Shown here: positions 19,056-27,119 of the stretch, in pieces
Layout: each line of letters opens with the position of its first letter
Position numbering within the stretch: position 1 is the stretch's first letter
NCBI GenBank assembly: GCA_900539695.1
Contig: UQDG01000008.1
Coordinates: 1 to 64,000, forward strand
From: an uncultured Oscillospiraceae bacterium
Lineage (GTDB): Bacteria; Bacillota; Clostridia; Oscillospirales; Ruminococcaceae
DNA length: 64,000 bases
Direction of reading: 5' to 3'
The notes under the pieces: model-generated
Told to the model about the DNA's origin: nothing
The model's input: only the letters and a program-made list of their open reading frames with translations
The model's database searches: none
Position numbers and translations under genes: made by a program

Positions 19056-21869
19056 TTATTCGCCGGTCTCCTCTTCCAACACATGGGTGATGGTTTCAAG
19101 GTCGATCGGCTTGGGGATATAGCCGCTCATGCCCGCATCGTAGCACTTTTTGCGGTCGGCGGCAAAGGTGTTGGCCGTCATGGCAAAGATGGGCACGTCG
19201 TGGTCGGGACGGTCACTGGCGCGGATACGGCGGGTGGCCTCCACGCCGTCCATCACCGGCATCTGCATGTCCATGAACACCGCAAAATAGCTGCCGGGGG
19301 CCGACTTTTCAAACATTTCCACTGCCTTCTGCCCGTCCTCGGCCCAGTCCACTTTCAGGCCAATGCTTTGCAGCAGCTCCACGGCGATCTCGGCGTTCAG
19401 GGCATTGTCCTCGGCCAGCAGCACCCGTTTGCCGGTAAAGTCGGCGGTGGTCTCCCCCGTCTTGTGCGGGGCCAGCACGGCGGCGCGCTGGGCGTCGTCC
19501 GCCTCGGCAAAGGGGATGCTGACGACAAAGGTCGAGCCGTGCCCCTCGTGGCTGTATATATCCAGCGTACCGCCCATCAGGTCGGTAAAGCCCTTGACCA
19601 CCGACATGCCCAGCCCGGTGCCCTGCACTTTGGAAACGCGGCTGTCCTCGGCCCGGACGTAATCCTCGGTGATGTGGCCGATGAACTCCGGCGTCATGCC
19701 GATGCCGGTATCGGTGCAGCGGAAGATGACCCGCCCGCCGGGCAGGCAGTCCAGCCGGACGGTGATCTCGCCGCCCACCGGGGTGTACTTGATGGCGTTG
19801 GAGATGATGTTGATCATGATCTGGCTGTAGCGGTTGACATCGCCCACCACCACACAGTCGGGCTTATCGCAGTGCAGCGCCATGGTCTGGGCCTTTTTGT
19901 CGGCCAGCGGGCGCAGCAGTTCCACACTGTCGGCCGCGCAGCGCACCGCATCAAAGGGAGCCTTGTTCAGCTCCATGTGGCCGTGCTCCAGCTGGTTCAC
20001 GTCCAGAATCGAGTTGATGAGCACCAGCAGGTAGTTGCCCTCGTTGGTAATGCTGTCCAGTGCGCTTTCCAGCCGCGGGGCGTCGTTCTTGTACTTCTGG
20101 GCGATCTGGGTCATGCCCAGCACCACGTTCAGCGGCGTGCGGATGTCGTGGCTCATCTTGGAGAAGAATTCCTGCTTGGCCTTGTTGGCTTCTTCGGCAT
20201 CGTTCAAAGCGTCGGCCAGTTGCAGCAAGATAGCCTGCTGCTGTTTTCTGCTGCGGACAGACTGCAGATACAGCAGCACCAGGCAGCCCACCAGCGCCAG
20301 CACCGCCACAAGCAGGATCAGGTAGGCGGGGTGGTCGAACAGGAATGCGAGCACTGTGGGGGTCGCCATGACCTCGGTATAGCTCTGCACGATCTCGGCG
20401 GCATACTGGGTCGAGATGCCGTTCAGCGTCTTTTCCCACAGGCCGTAAAAGCGGCGGTCGACCTGCACGTTTACGCCATTGCGTAAGTACACCAAAGCGC
20501 CGGGCACGATGTCCACCCGCATACGGTTCTGGATGTCGTCACGTGCCAATTTCTGGGCGGTGTAGCTCATCAACAGGGCGGCGTCGGCCGTGCCGTTCTC
20601 CACGGCTTCGGCGCAGGCACCGGTGCTATCCAGCACGGTCACCTCGGCCTCCGGCCAGTTGGCGGCGATGAGCTCCCGTACGGTGGCGGAATCTTCCATC
20701 ACGACCAGGCAGTGCACGCGCTCATAGGCGCCGCGCTGGCGCAGCAGCGAGACGGTCGTCCGCATGTAGGTATCGGTCAGCTGGTAGGCGGTATCGCCGT
20801 AGGTGATCTCGCCGCTGTCAAGGTCGAGACACAGGTCGGCCTCGCCGCTTTGCAGCAGGGCATTGTAGTCCTTGCGGGTGGCTGTGGGCACGACCTCCAG
20901 CGTCAGGCCCAAGGTCTCGGCGGTTTTTTGGGCGAGGTCCACCGCGATGCCCTGCATTTTGCCGTCTGCATACCAGGAGTAGGGCGCGTTGTCCGGGGCG
21001 GCCGCCGCGCGCACGGTGGTGCCGTTCTGCTGCATCTGGGTCAGCAGGGCGCTTTCCTCCGCCGTAAACTCGGTATTATGCCCGGCTGCGCCGTGGTATT
21101 TGTTGTACAGCTCCACGCGCCAGTTGGGGTTATCGATGTTCATCGCATCAAAGGCGGCGTCCAGTGCATCGATCAGGCCCTGGTCCTCCTTGCGGGCCAG
21201 GATGTAGTAGGCCGTCTGGCCGAAATACTCGATGGTAAGTTCATCCTCCGGGGTGCGGATATAGCTGTCCACAATGGCATCGACCTTGTCCTCCTTCAGG
21301 GCATTGGTCAGGTCGGCGGGTGTATCGTAGTAGGTAACGGTATAGGCAAAGCCCTTTTCGTCGGCCCACTGCAGAAACCAGTCGTTGCAGATTTTGGACT
21401 GCAAAAGGCCGATGCGCATCCCCTCATAGGTGGCATAATCCCCTGCCACCACTTTGCTGTTGCCGACCTTGATGTTCATGCAGGTGGTTACCGTGATAGC
21501 CGGGTGCTGCGAGACTGCGAACTCCGCGCGGCACTCATCGGTCGCCTTGGCGGCGGTGTACAGGTCGACCTCGCCGCTGCGCAGCATCTCCATGCTTTCG
21601 GCGGGGGTCTTGTCGTAGCCCACATAGTCAAAGGTGCACTGCATGTACTTGGACAAGCCCTGCATCATCTCGTAGCCGTAGCCTCTGCGCCTGCCGTTCT
21701 CATCCTGGACATGGTAACAGTTGGCGGCGTAGAACGCCACCTTATAGACCGGCGTCTCCCGCCGGGGCACGCCCTCGGCCCAGGCGGCGGTGCTGAAACC
21801 GACCGCCAGTACCAGCACCAGTATCAGTGCTGCCAGACGGCGGGTAAGTTTTTGTGTTGCTGCTTTCAA
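19056..21869 (-). CDS. Hybrid sensor histidine kinase with two periplasmic-type solute-binding domains
   Basis: This 937-residue membrane sensor has a signal anchor (residues 8-32), two family-3 solute-binding (SBP_bac_3-like) domains (about 40-270 and 285-505) and a membrane helix (about 515-535). HisKA (FFSKMSHDIRTPLN), HATPase (NIISNAIKYTP, DTGIGM, GTGLGMSVV) and a C-terminal receiver (LLAEDN, MDMQMPVMDG, K in YIPKP) follow. The layout resembles BvgS/EvgS but lacks a visible HPt domain, so the phosphate acceptor is elsewhere. The start is TTG at 21869, with AGGGGG 5 nt upstream. The gene stands alone behind a cyclic-di-GMP-I riboswitch and terminator, so its synthesis appears set by that second messenger. 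The ligand is unknown; amino acid-like ligands are usual for this binding fold. Confidence 0.93.
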   Translation of the reverse strand: MKAATQKLTRRLAALILVLVLAVGFSTAAWAEGVPRRETPVYKVAFYAANCYHVQDENGRRRGYGYEMMQGLSKYMQCTFDYVGYDKTPAESMEMLRSGEVDLYTAAKATDECRAEFAVSQHPAITVTTCMNIKVGNSKVVAGDYATYEGMRIGLLQSKICNDWFLQWADEKGFAYTVTYYDTPADLTNALKEDKVDAIVDSYIRTPEDELTIEYFGQTAYYILARKEDQGLIDALDAAFDAMNIDNPNWRVELYNKYHGAAGHNTEFTAEESALLTQMQQNGTTVRAAAAPDNAPYSWYADGKMQGIAVDLAQKTAETLGLTLEVVPTATRKDYNALLQSGEADLCLDLDSGEITYGDTAYQLTDTYMRTTVSLLRQRGAYERVHCLVVMEDSATVRELIAANWPEAEVTVLDSTGACAEAVENGTADAALLMSYTAQKLARDDIQNRMRVDIVPGALVYLRNGVNVQVDRRFYGLWEKTLNGISTQYAAEIVQSYTEVMATPTVLAFLFDHPAYLILLVAVLALVGCLVLLYLQSVRSRKQQQAILLQLADALNDAEEANKAKQEFFSKMSHDIRTPLNVVLGMTQIAQKYKNDAPRLESALDSITNEGNYLLVLINSILDVNQLEHGHMELNKAPFDAVRCAADSVELLRPLADKKAQTMALHCDKPDCVVVGDVNRYSQIMINIISNAIKYTPVGGEITVRLDCLPGGRVIFRCTDTGIGMTPEFIGHITEDYVRAEDSRVSKVQGTGLGMSVVKGFTDLMGGTLDIYSHEGHGSTFVVSIPFAEADDAQRAAVLAPHKTGETTADFTGKRVLLAEDNALNAEIAVELLQSIGLKVDWAEDGQKAVEMFEKSAPGSYFAVFMDMQMPVMDGVEATRRIRASDRPDHDVPIFAMTANTFAADRKKCYDAGMSGYIPKPIDLETITHVLEEETGE

Positions 21870-21881
21870 CTTTTCCCCCTG

Positions 21882-21931
21882 AAAAAAATGAAGGAAGCCC
21901 CACTAAGAAACGCTTCTATAGTGGAACTTCC
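21882..21931 (-). terminator. Riboswitch expression-platform terminator
   Basis: GGAAGTTCCACTA pairs with TAGTGGGGCTTCC (13 bp, two G-U pairs), with AGAA/TTCT continuing into the loop, then TTCATTTTTTT on the minus strand. It lies between the riboswitch aptamer and the sensor-kinase start. Confidence 0.85.
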
Positions 21932-21971
21932 ATATTTGAACAGTTTTATTTATATGCTATAAATGTATAAG

Positions 21972-22045
21972 CTGTGCAACTGGCTGCCATTTTACAGGCC
22001 CTATAGCTTTGCGTCGCAGCCTTTCAGCTGTTTTGCCCTATGTAG
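21972..22045 (-). ncRNA. Cyclic-di-GMP-I riboswitch (GEMM-I)
   Basis: The minus strand reads AGGGCAAAAC, a CAGCT-GAAA-GGCTG hairpin with the GNRA loop, the invariant CGACGCAAAGC, TATAGGGCCT, and TGGCAGCCAGTTGC for the receptor side. This is the conserved GEMM-I core in the right order. A consensus promoter precedes it and an intrinsic terminator follows it, making a transcriptional switch for the sensor kinase. Whether ligand turns the gene on or off cannot be decided by eye. Confidence 0.9.
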
Positions 22046-22056
22046 TTATATATGCC

Positions 22057-22086
22057 ATTATACAACCCGCCAAACCCCCGTGTCAA
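22057..22086 (-). promoter_or_regulatory. Promoter of the riboswitch-sensor kinase transcript
   Basis: TTGACA, an 18-nt spacer and TATAAT lie on the minus strand. Transcription should begin near 22050, a few nucleotides before the aptamer. Confidence 0.9.
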
Positions 22087-22157
22087 TGCAGTTTTGCCAC
22101 TTTTTGTAAGCGGTTACAGCATTTTACAGCTCCCTCTGGGAGGGGGCCAGACATGCT

Positions 22158-23681
22158 CTACATCGCTTTTCTATCCAGCGCCCGATATTGCAGTGCTTCG
22201 GAAATATGCGCGGTGTCCACCTGCTCGCTGCCGTCCAGGTCGGCGATGGTGCGGGCCACCCGCAAAATGCGGTCGTAGGCGCGGGCGCTGTATCCCAGGC
22301 GCTCAAACGCCGCGCGCAAAATTTGCTGGGCCTTGGGGGTCATGCGGCAGTATTTTCGCAGTGCGGCCCCCGGCAGCTGGGCGTTGCACCGCACGCCGGG
22401 CAGGTCTGTGCAGCGCTCCTGCTGCACCTTGCGGGCGGCGGTAACGCGGGCGCGGATGGCGGCGCTGCTCTCTCCCCCGGCCTCGGCGGCCAGGGCCTCG
22501 TACTCCACAGGCATGGCTTCCACATGCAGGTCGATGCGGTCCAGCAGCGGGCCGGAGATGCGGCGGCGGTACTGCTCAATGGCGCTGGGCGTGCAGGTAC
22601 ACTCCCGCGTGGGGTGACCCAGGTAGCCGCACTTGCAGGGGTTCATGGCGGCAGCCAGCATGAACTGGCAGGGGTAGCGGGCGGTGCCGTGTACCCGGCT
22701 CACCGTGACGGCGCCGTCCTCCAAGGGCTGACGCAGCACTTCCAGGGTGTCGCGGGAAAATTCCGGCAGTTCGTCCAAAAACAGCACACCGTTGTGGGCC
22801 AGGCTCACCTCACCGGGGCGCGGGGTCGACCCGCCGCCCGCCATGGCGGCGGTGCTTACGCTGTGGTGCGGGCTACGGAAGGGCCGCTCTTTCAAAAGCC
22901 CGCTGCCCGCAGGCAGCAGCCCGGCCACCGAGTAGATGGCGCTGGTCTCCAGCGCTTCCTCATAGGTCAGCGGCGGCAGGATGCCCGGCAGGCGCTTGGC
23001 CAGCATGCTTTTGCCCGTGCCCGGCGGGCCGACCAGCAGTAAGTTGTGCCCGCCTGCGGCGGCGATCTCCAGCGCACGGCGGGCTTCGGCCTGACCGCGC
23101 ACATCGGCCATATCAGGGCCAAGCCAGGTACCCGCTTCGTCAAAGCCGCCGGGGGTGGCCGGGGTGATGGCTTCTTCCCCGCAAAGATGGCGCACCACGT
23201 CGCTGGCCATGCGGGCCGGGTAGACGGTCAAGCCTGCGGCCTCGGCAGCTTCGGCGGCATTCTCTGCCGGAAGGAACAGTTCGGTCACGCCCAGGGTCAC
23301 AGCCGCCAGCGCCATGGGCAGCACGCCGGTCACAGGGCGCAGCGTGCCATCCAGGCCCAGTTCCCCCAAAAAGGCCTGATGCGGCGCGGGCACAGGCAAA
23401 ACGCCCTGGGCGGCCAGCAGGCCCACCAGTAAAGGCAGATCGTACACAGGGCCGGTCTTGCGCACATCCGCCGGAGCCAGGTTGATGGTGATGCGGCTGG
23501 ACGGCCAGGGGTAGTGCAGGTTTTTGACGGCACTGCGCACCCGCTCGCTGCTTTCCTTCACGGCCGAGTCCGGCAGGCCCACCAGCGTGAACTGCGGCAG
23601 CCCGCTGGAGAGATCGGCCTCGACCTGCACCACATACCCCGCCAGCCCGCTCAGCCCCAGGCTCGTGACCTTTGCAAACAT
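22158..23681 (-). CDS. YifB family Mg chelatase-like AAA ATPase (ComM-like)
   Basis: This 507-residue cytosolic ATPase has an N-terminal ChlI-type subdomain (SGLPQFTLVGLPDSAVKESS, about 27-46), a AAA+ core with Walker A GPPGTGKSMLAKR (about residue 217), Walker B GVLFLDELPEF, and a C-terminal Mg-chelatase ATPase subdomain. A four-cysteine group (NPCKCGYLGHPTRECTC) lies in the core. ComM relatives act as branch-migration helicases in natural transformation; the function in this organism is inferred. Its start codon immediately follows the stop of the glycosyltransferase gene, indicating co-transcription with that gene and nagZ. Confidence 0.94.
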   Translation of the reverse strand: MFAKVTSLGLSGLAGYVVQVEADLSSGLPQFTLVGLPDSAVKESSERVRSAVKNLHYPWPSSRITINLAPADVRKTGPVYDLPLLVGLLAAQGVLPVPAPHQAFLGELGLDGTLRPVTGVLPMALAAVTLGVTELFLPAENAAEAAEAAGLTVYPARMASDVVRHLCGEEAITPATPGGFDEAGTWLGPDMADVRGQAEARRALEIAAAGGHNLLLVGPPGTGKSMLAKRLPGILPPLTYEEALETSAIYSVAGLLPAGSGLLKERPFRSPHHSVSTAAMAGGGSTPRPGEVSLAHNGVLFLDELPEFSRDTLEVLRQPLEDGAVTVSRVHGTARYPCQFMLAAAMNPCKCGYLGHPTRECTCTPSAIEQYRRRISGPLLDRIDLHVEAMPVEYEALAAEAGGESSAAIRARVTAARKVQQERCTDLPGVRCNAQLPGAALRKYCRMTPKAQQILRAAFERLGYSARAYDRILRVARTIADLDGSEQVDTAHISEALQYRALDRKAM

Positions 23682-24743
23682 TTACACTTCCTCCTTCAAA
23701 ATCCCCAACAGCTTCTCTGCACTCTTCTCCCAGCTGTACTTTTCCAGCAGCAGCTGCGGATCGGCTTGGGGTGGGGTGGTGTCGTCCACGTTGCCGGGGT
23801 TGGTATCCAAGTCAATATACCCCGCACAGTCGCCGTATACCTCCCGCATGCAGGGCGTGTCGCTGACCAGGATCTGCTTTGCCCCGCAGGCCACGGCCTC
23901 CAGCGGCGGGATGCCGAACCCCTCGTACAGGGTCGGGAACAAAAACGCCCGACAGTTGGCCATCAGGCTTTTGGCTTCGCCATCGCTGACATAGCCCAGG
24001 TAGACTACGTTGGGCAGGTCGGCCAGACCCAGGCGCCCGGCTTCCTCGGCCAGGCTGCCGCCGCCCGCGATAGCAAACATTGCATCGGGCTTGGCCTTGG
24101 CGGCCCGCAGCACCCAGGGGAAGTTCTTGTTTTTCAGCAGGTTCGCCATGCTGAAATAGTACCCGCCCTTTTGCAGCTGCGGGTGCCTGGCAAACACACC
24201 GTCATCGGGCGCGATGCGCTGCATCTGCTGCCAGGCGTTGTAGACAACATCCATCTTTTCCGGCGGCACACCGTAGTATTTGTGGATCTCCGCCTTGGAA
24301 AATTCCGATACCGTAATAATGCGCTCGGCCTTTTGGGCAATGCGGCGGTACTGCAGGCAGTGCCACGCGGCGCTCAGCCGGGCGCGGCGGGTGTCCCTAT
24401 AAAAATCCCGCCGGGCGCGGTAGCAGACATCGTGCACCACCGCAATGCCGGTAAACCCGAACCACGGGATGACGTTGCAGGTAGCCAGCCCCTTGGCGCT
24501 GCGCCGTTTCAGGTAGCACGGGTAGTCCAGCTGCTGCCAGGCAAGGCCCTTGCGGGTGCCGAACGGAACAACTTTTATGTTGGTGTATGCGGGCGTTTTG
24601 ACCCCCTGTGGCACAACGATCTCCACCAGCCCCGCCGGGACGATGGCGTCCAGCGCGGCCAAAAGCTCAATGGAGTAGCGCTGGATGCCCGAGATTCGCT
24701 GGGCAAAAAACGAGCCATCCATGGCCCAGACGGTTTGCTGCAT
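23682..24743 (-). CDS. Glycosyltransferase family 4 protein
   Basis: This 353-residue GT-B glycosyltransferase has an N-terminal acceptor domain (FFAQRISGIQRYSIELL, VVHDVCYRAR, ERIITVSEFSKAEI). Its C-terminal nucleotide-sugar domain has GYVSDGEAKSLMANCRAFLF and the GT4 EGFGIPPLEAVACG motif with two glutamates (about residues 270-285). It most likely adds a sugar to a surface polysaccharide. It lies 11 nt after nagZ and abuts yifB, so the three genes form one operon of mixed function. Donor and acceptor cannot be told from sequence. Confidence 0.92.
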   Translation of the reverse strand: MQQTVWAMDGSFFAQRISGIQRYSIELLAALDAIVPAGLVEIVVPQGVKTPAYTNIKVVPFGTRKGLAWQQLDYPCYLKRRSAKGLATCNVIPWFGFTGIAVVHDVCYRARRDFYRDTRRARLSAAWHCLQYRRIAQKAERIITVSEFSKAEIHKYYGVPPEKMDVVYNAWQQMQRIAPDDGVFARHPQLQKGGYYFSMANLLKNKNFPWVLRAAKAKPDAMFAIAGGGSLAEEAGRLGLADLPNVVYLGYVSDGEAKSLMANCRAFLFPTLYEGFGIPPLEAVACGAKQILVSDTPCMREVYGDCAGYIDLDTNPGNVDDTTPPQADPQLLLEKYSWEKSAEKLLGILKEEV

Positions 24744-24754
24744 AGCAGCCTCCC

Positions 24755-25978
24755 TTATGCGCAGAATTGCGCTTTCATACGTAAAATTTTGTTAACGCTC
24801 AGGTCCAGTCGGTCCTCGCTGAGGGTGCCATTCTGCACGGCCGCCAGCACAGCATCGTAGGCATCGGCCAGGCCGTCGGGCATCAGCAGCACGTCGCACC
24901 CGGCCTGCAAAGCCTGCACAGCGGCTTCGCCGGGGGTGTAGCTGTCGGTGATGGCCCCCATGGCCAGCGAGTCCGTAACGATAAGCGTGTTCTCCGCATC
25001 CGGCACCAGCGCAATGGCGTCGGCACAAAGCGTTGCGGGCAGGTCGCCGGTCAGCTCCGGCACCACGATGTGCCCCACCATCACGGCGCGTGGGCCAACC
25101 TCAGCGGCGGCCTCAAAAGGCAGCAGTTCGCAGGCAGCCAGTTCATCCACCGTGCGGTAGCTGTAGGCCAGGCCGGTGTGGCTGTCCTCGGCGGTATCGC
25201 CGTGGCCGGGGAAATGCTTGAAGGTGGGCAGGATTCCCTCGCCCGCCAGTCCCCTGGCCATGGCCGCCGCACAATCGGCGGCGTCGGCGGCGTCGGACGA
25301 AAACGCCCGCGTGCCGATGATGGGGTTATCCGGGTTGGTGTTCACGTCGGCGTCGGGGGCGAAATCCATATTGAAGCCGTAGGTACGCAGGTAGCCGCCA
25401 ATGGTCTGCCCCATGGCACAGGCGGCGTCGGCCCCCTCGGCTCCCACGGCGGCGGCGCTCTCATACCGGGGCAGGTCAAAGGTATCTTTATTGGCCAGCC
25501 GCGCCACCGCGCCGCCCTCCTCGTCCACCGAGATAAACAGTGGGACGTCGGAGGCCTCCTGCAGGGCCGCGTTGAAGGCGGTGATCTGTTCCGGGTCCAC
25601 GATGTTTTTGCCGAATTGGCACACGCCGCCCACGGGATACTTTTGCAGCGCGTCCCGCATGACGTCGGTCAGCTCGGTCACGCCGTCCGCCTTGGCGTCG
25701 TCGATTTGCTCCTGCGGCAGGGTCAGATCCAGGGAATCCGGCCGGATAATGAACAGCTGGCCGACTTTTTCTTCCAGCGTCAGGTCGGCGGCGGTCAAGG
25801 TCGTTTCCGCTGCGGGCGTCGGTTCGGGCGTTGGTCCTGCCTCGTCAGCAGGCAGGTCAGACACCACCGGGCGCTCGGTATTCATAGGCAGGGTCACAGC
25901 GCTCTGCCCCGTTGGCTGTGCCCCGCAGGCACACAGCACCCCCGCCAGCAAAACAGGCCAAACAAACCACTTTTTCAT
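24755..25978 (-). CDS. nagZ: Beta-N-acetylhexosaminidase NagZ-like lipoprotein, glycoside hydrolase family 3
   Basis: This 407-residue secreted, membrane-anchored hydrolase is expected to release N-acetylglucosamine from peptidoglycan fragments. A lipoprotein signal (MKKWFVWPVLLAGVLCAC) precedes a Pro/Glu/Thr-rich spacer. The GH3 barrel follows, with SVDEEGGAVARL, the KHFPGHGDTAEDSH loop carrying the His/Asp general acid pair, and TDSLAMGAI with the nucleophilic aspartate. ATG at 25978 follows GAAAGGG; upstream in-frame codons lack a ribosome-binding site. It is first in the nagZ-glycosyltransferase-yifB run. Confidence 0.93.
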   Translation of the reverse strand: MKKWFVWPVLLAGVLCACGAQPTGQSAVTLPMNTERPVVSDLPADEAGPTPEPTPAAETTLTAADLTLEEKVGQLFIIRPDSLDLTLPQEQIDDAKADGVTELTDVMRDALQKYPVGGVCQFGKNIVDPEQITAFNAALQEASDVPLFISVDEEGGAVARLANKDTFDLPRYESAAAVGAEGADAACAMGQTIGGYLRTYGFNMDFAPDADVNTNPDNPIIGTRAFSSDAADAADCAAAMARGLAGEGILPTFKHFPGHGDTAEDSHTGLAYSYRTVDELAACELLPFEAAAEVGPRAVMVGHIVVPELTGDLPATLCADAIALVPDAENTLIVTDSLAMGAITDSYTPGEAAVQALQAGCDVLLMPDGLADAYDAVLAAVQNGTLSEDRLDLSVNKILRMKAQFCA

Positions 25979-26072
25979 AGGCAGATACCCTTTCTGTCGC
26001 TTTTGTTCATTGTACCATATTCCCAGCAAGGGAGCAAGAGAGTTACATCCGGGTATAAGGGGGTAGGTGTGA

Positions 26073-26100
26073 AAAAGGCTCCCCGCAAGGGGAGCCTTTT
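26073..26100 (-). terminator. Terminator of the Gld-like ABC operon
   Basis: AAAAGGCTCCCC pairs with GGGGAGCCTTTT over 12 bp with a 4-nt loop, flanked by A and T runs on both sides. It lies 8 nt after the operon's last stop codon. Confidence 0.9.
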
Positions 26101-26108
26101 CTCATAAT

Positions 26109-27110
26109 TCAGTGTTCCGCCACCACATCATCGGCGGCCGCCGTTTCCTTTGTGGAGGTATCCAGCAAACTCTCCTTCGTCACAGCAAAGGCGTCCTTGT
26201 GGGCGGCCTTTACCTCGTAGACAATGCCGGGTGCCCCATCGCTGGCCAGATAGCACAAACTCGTGGTGGTCGTGCTGCCGGTATCCGTGTCGTCCGCGGC
26301 TTCGGGCACCAGATCACCAAACCGCACGGTCAGCTGCGTGCCGTCACTAAACGCCAGCACCGCCGTCACATCCGGCGCATCCAGCCCGTAGGCGCTGTCC
26401 GCTTCCGGCGTGGTGATGCTCCACTCGGTCTGCATCTCGCAAAGGGTGCTTACCATCCGCTTCACCGCGCTCTGGTCCAGCGCATAATCGGCATCATCGG
26501 CCAGCTGCCAGGTGCCATCGTTCAAAACGAACTGCAAGTCGCCCACCGTCAGGGCGGTCACATCGTCGCTGGTCTTGTCGGTCAAACTCTGTGCCGCGTA
26601 CAGGCTGCGGGGGGCCTTGCATAGGTTGTTCAAATCGCTTTTGGCCACGGTGTACACGCCTCCCGCGTCATCGTAGACGTAGTACACGCCTGCCACATCG
26701 TTGAGCTGATCCACCGTCAGCGTGCGGGTCGTTTTTCCTGCCTTCAGGGTAAATACCATGGCCGGGGTGTCGCTCATCACGGGGATCTCGCCCAGCTCAC
26801 TGTCCTGCAGTTGGCGGGCAGCGGTCAGGTCGGTGAACTTCTCCACCAAACTCTGCACGGCGCTCTGCTCCAGCGGCAGGGTCGGGTCGGAATCCAGCAT
26901 CCAGTTGCCCTCGCTGCCCTTGAGCAGCGTCACATCCACATTGTTGCCGGAGTAGGCCAGCTCGTCCACATCCTCGGCGGCAAAGTCCACCAGCTGGATG
27001 CCGGTATCTTCCTCCGCCTCATTCTCGCAGGTCAGCACTGCCAGCAGCACGCCCAGCAGCACAGCCCCCGCCGCCAGCAGCACCAGCGGCAGCATTTTTT
27101 TACGGTTCAT
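26109..27110 (-). CDS. DUF4340 domain-containing protein of the Gld-like ABC cluster
   Basis: This 333-residue protein has an N-terminal membrane anchor (residues 6-28, ending near a lone Cys) and a repeated extracytoplasmic domain. The repeats are visible as paired ELAYSGNN/ALTVGDLQF and LDQSAVKRMV/LEQSAVQSLV segments, consistent with a DUF4340 arrangement. It is acidic and has a low-complexity C-terminus. It follows the auxiliary subunit by 9 nt and is the last gene of the four-gene unit. Its role is presumably as a surface-exposed accessory of the transporter; the substrate is unknown. Confidence 0.85.
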   Translation of the reverse strand: MNRKKMLPLVLLAAGAVLLGVLLAVLTCENEAEEDTGIQLVDFAAEDVDELAYSGNNVDVTLLKGSEGNWMLDSDPTLPLEQSAVQSLVEKFTDLTAARQLQDSELGEIPVMSDTPAMVFTLKAGKTTRTLTVDQLNDVAGVYYVYDDAGGVYTVAKSDLNNLCKAPRSLYAAQSLTDKTSDDVTALTVGDLQFVLNDGTWQLADDADYALDQSAVKRMVSTLCEMQTEWSITTPEADSAYGLDAPDVTAVLAFSDGTQLTVRFGDLVPEAADDTDTGSTTTTSLCYLASDGAPGIVYEVKAAHKDAFAVTKESLLDTSTKETAAADDVVAEH

Positions 27111-27119
27111 GGGGTCTCC

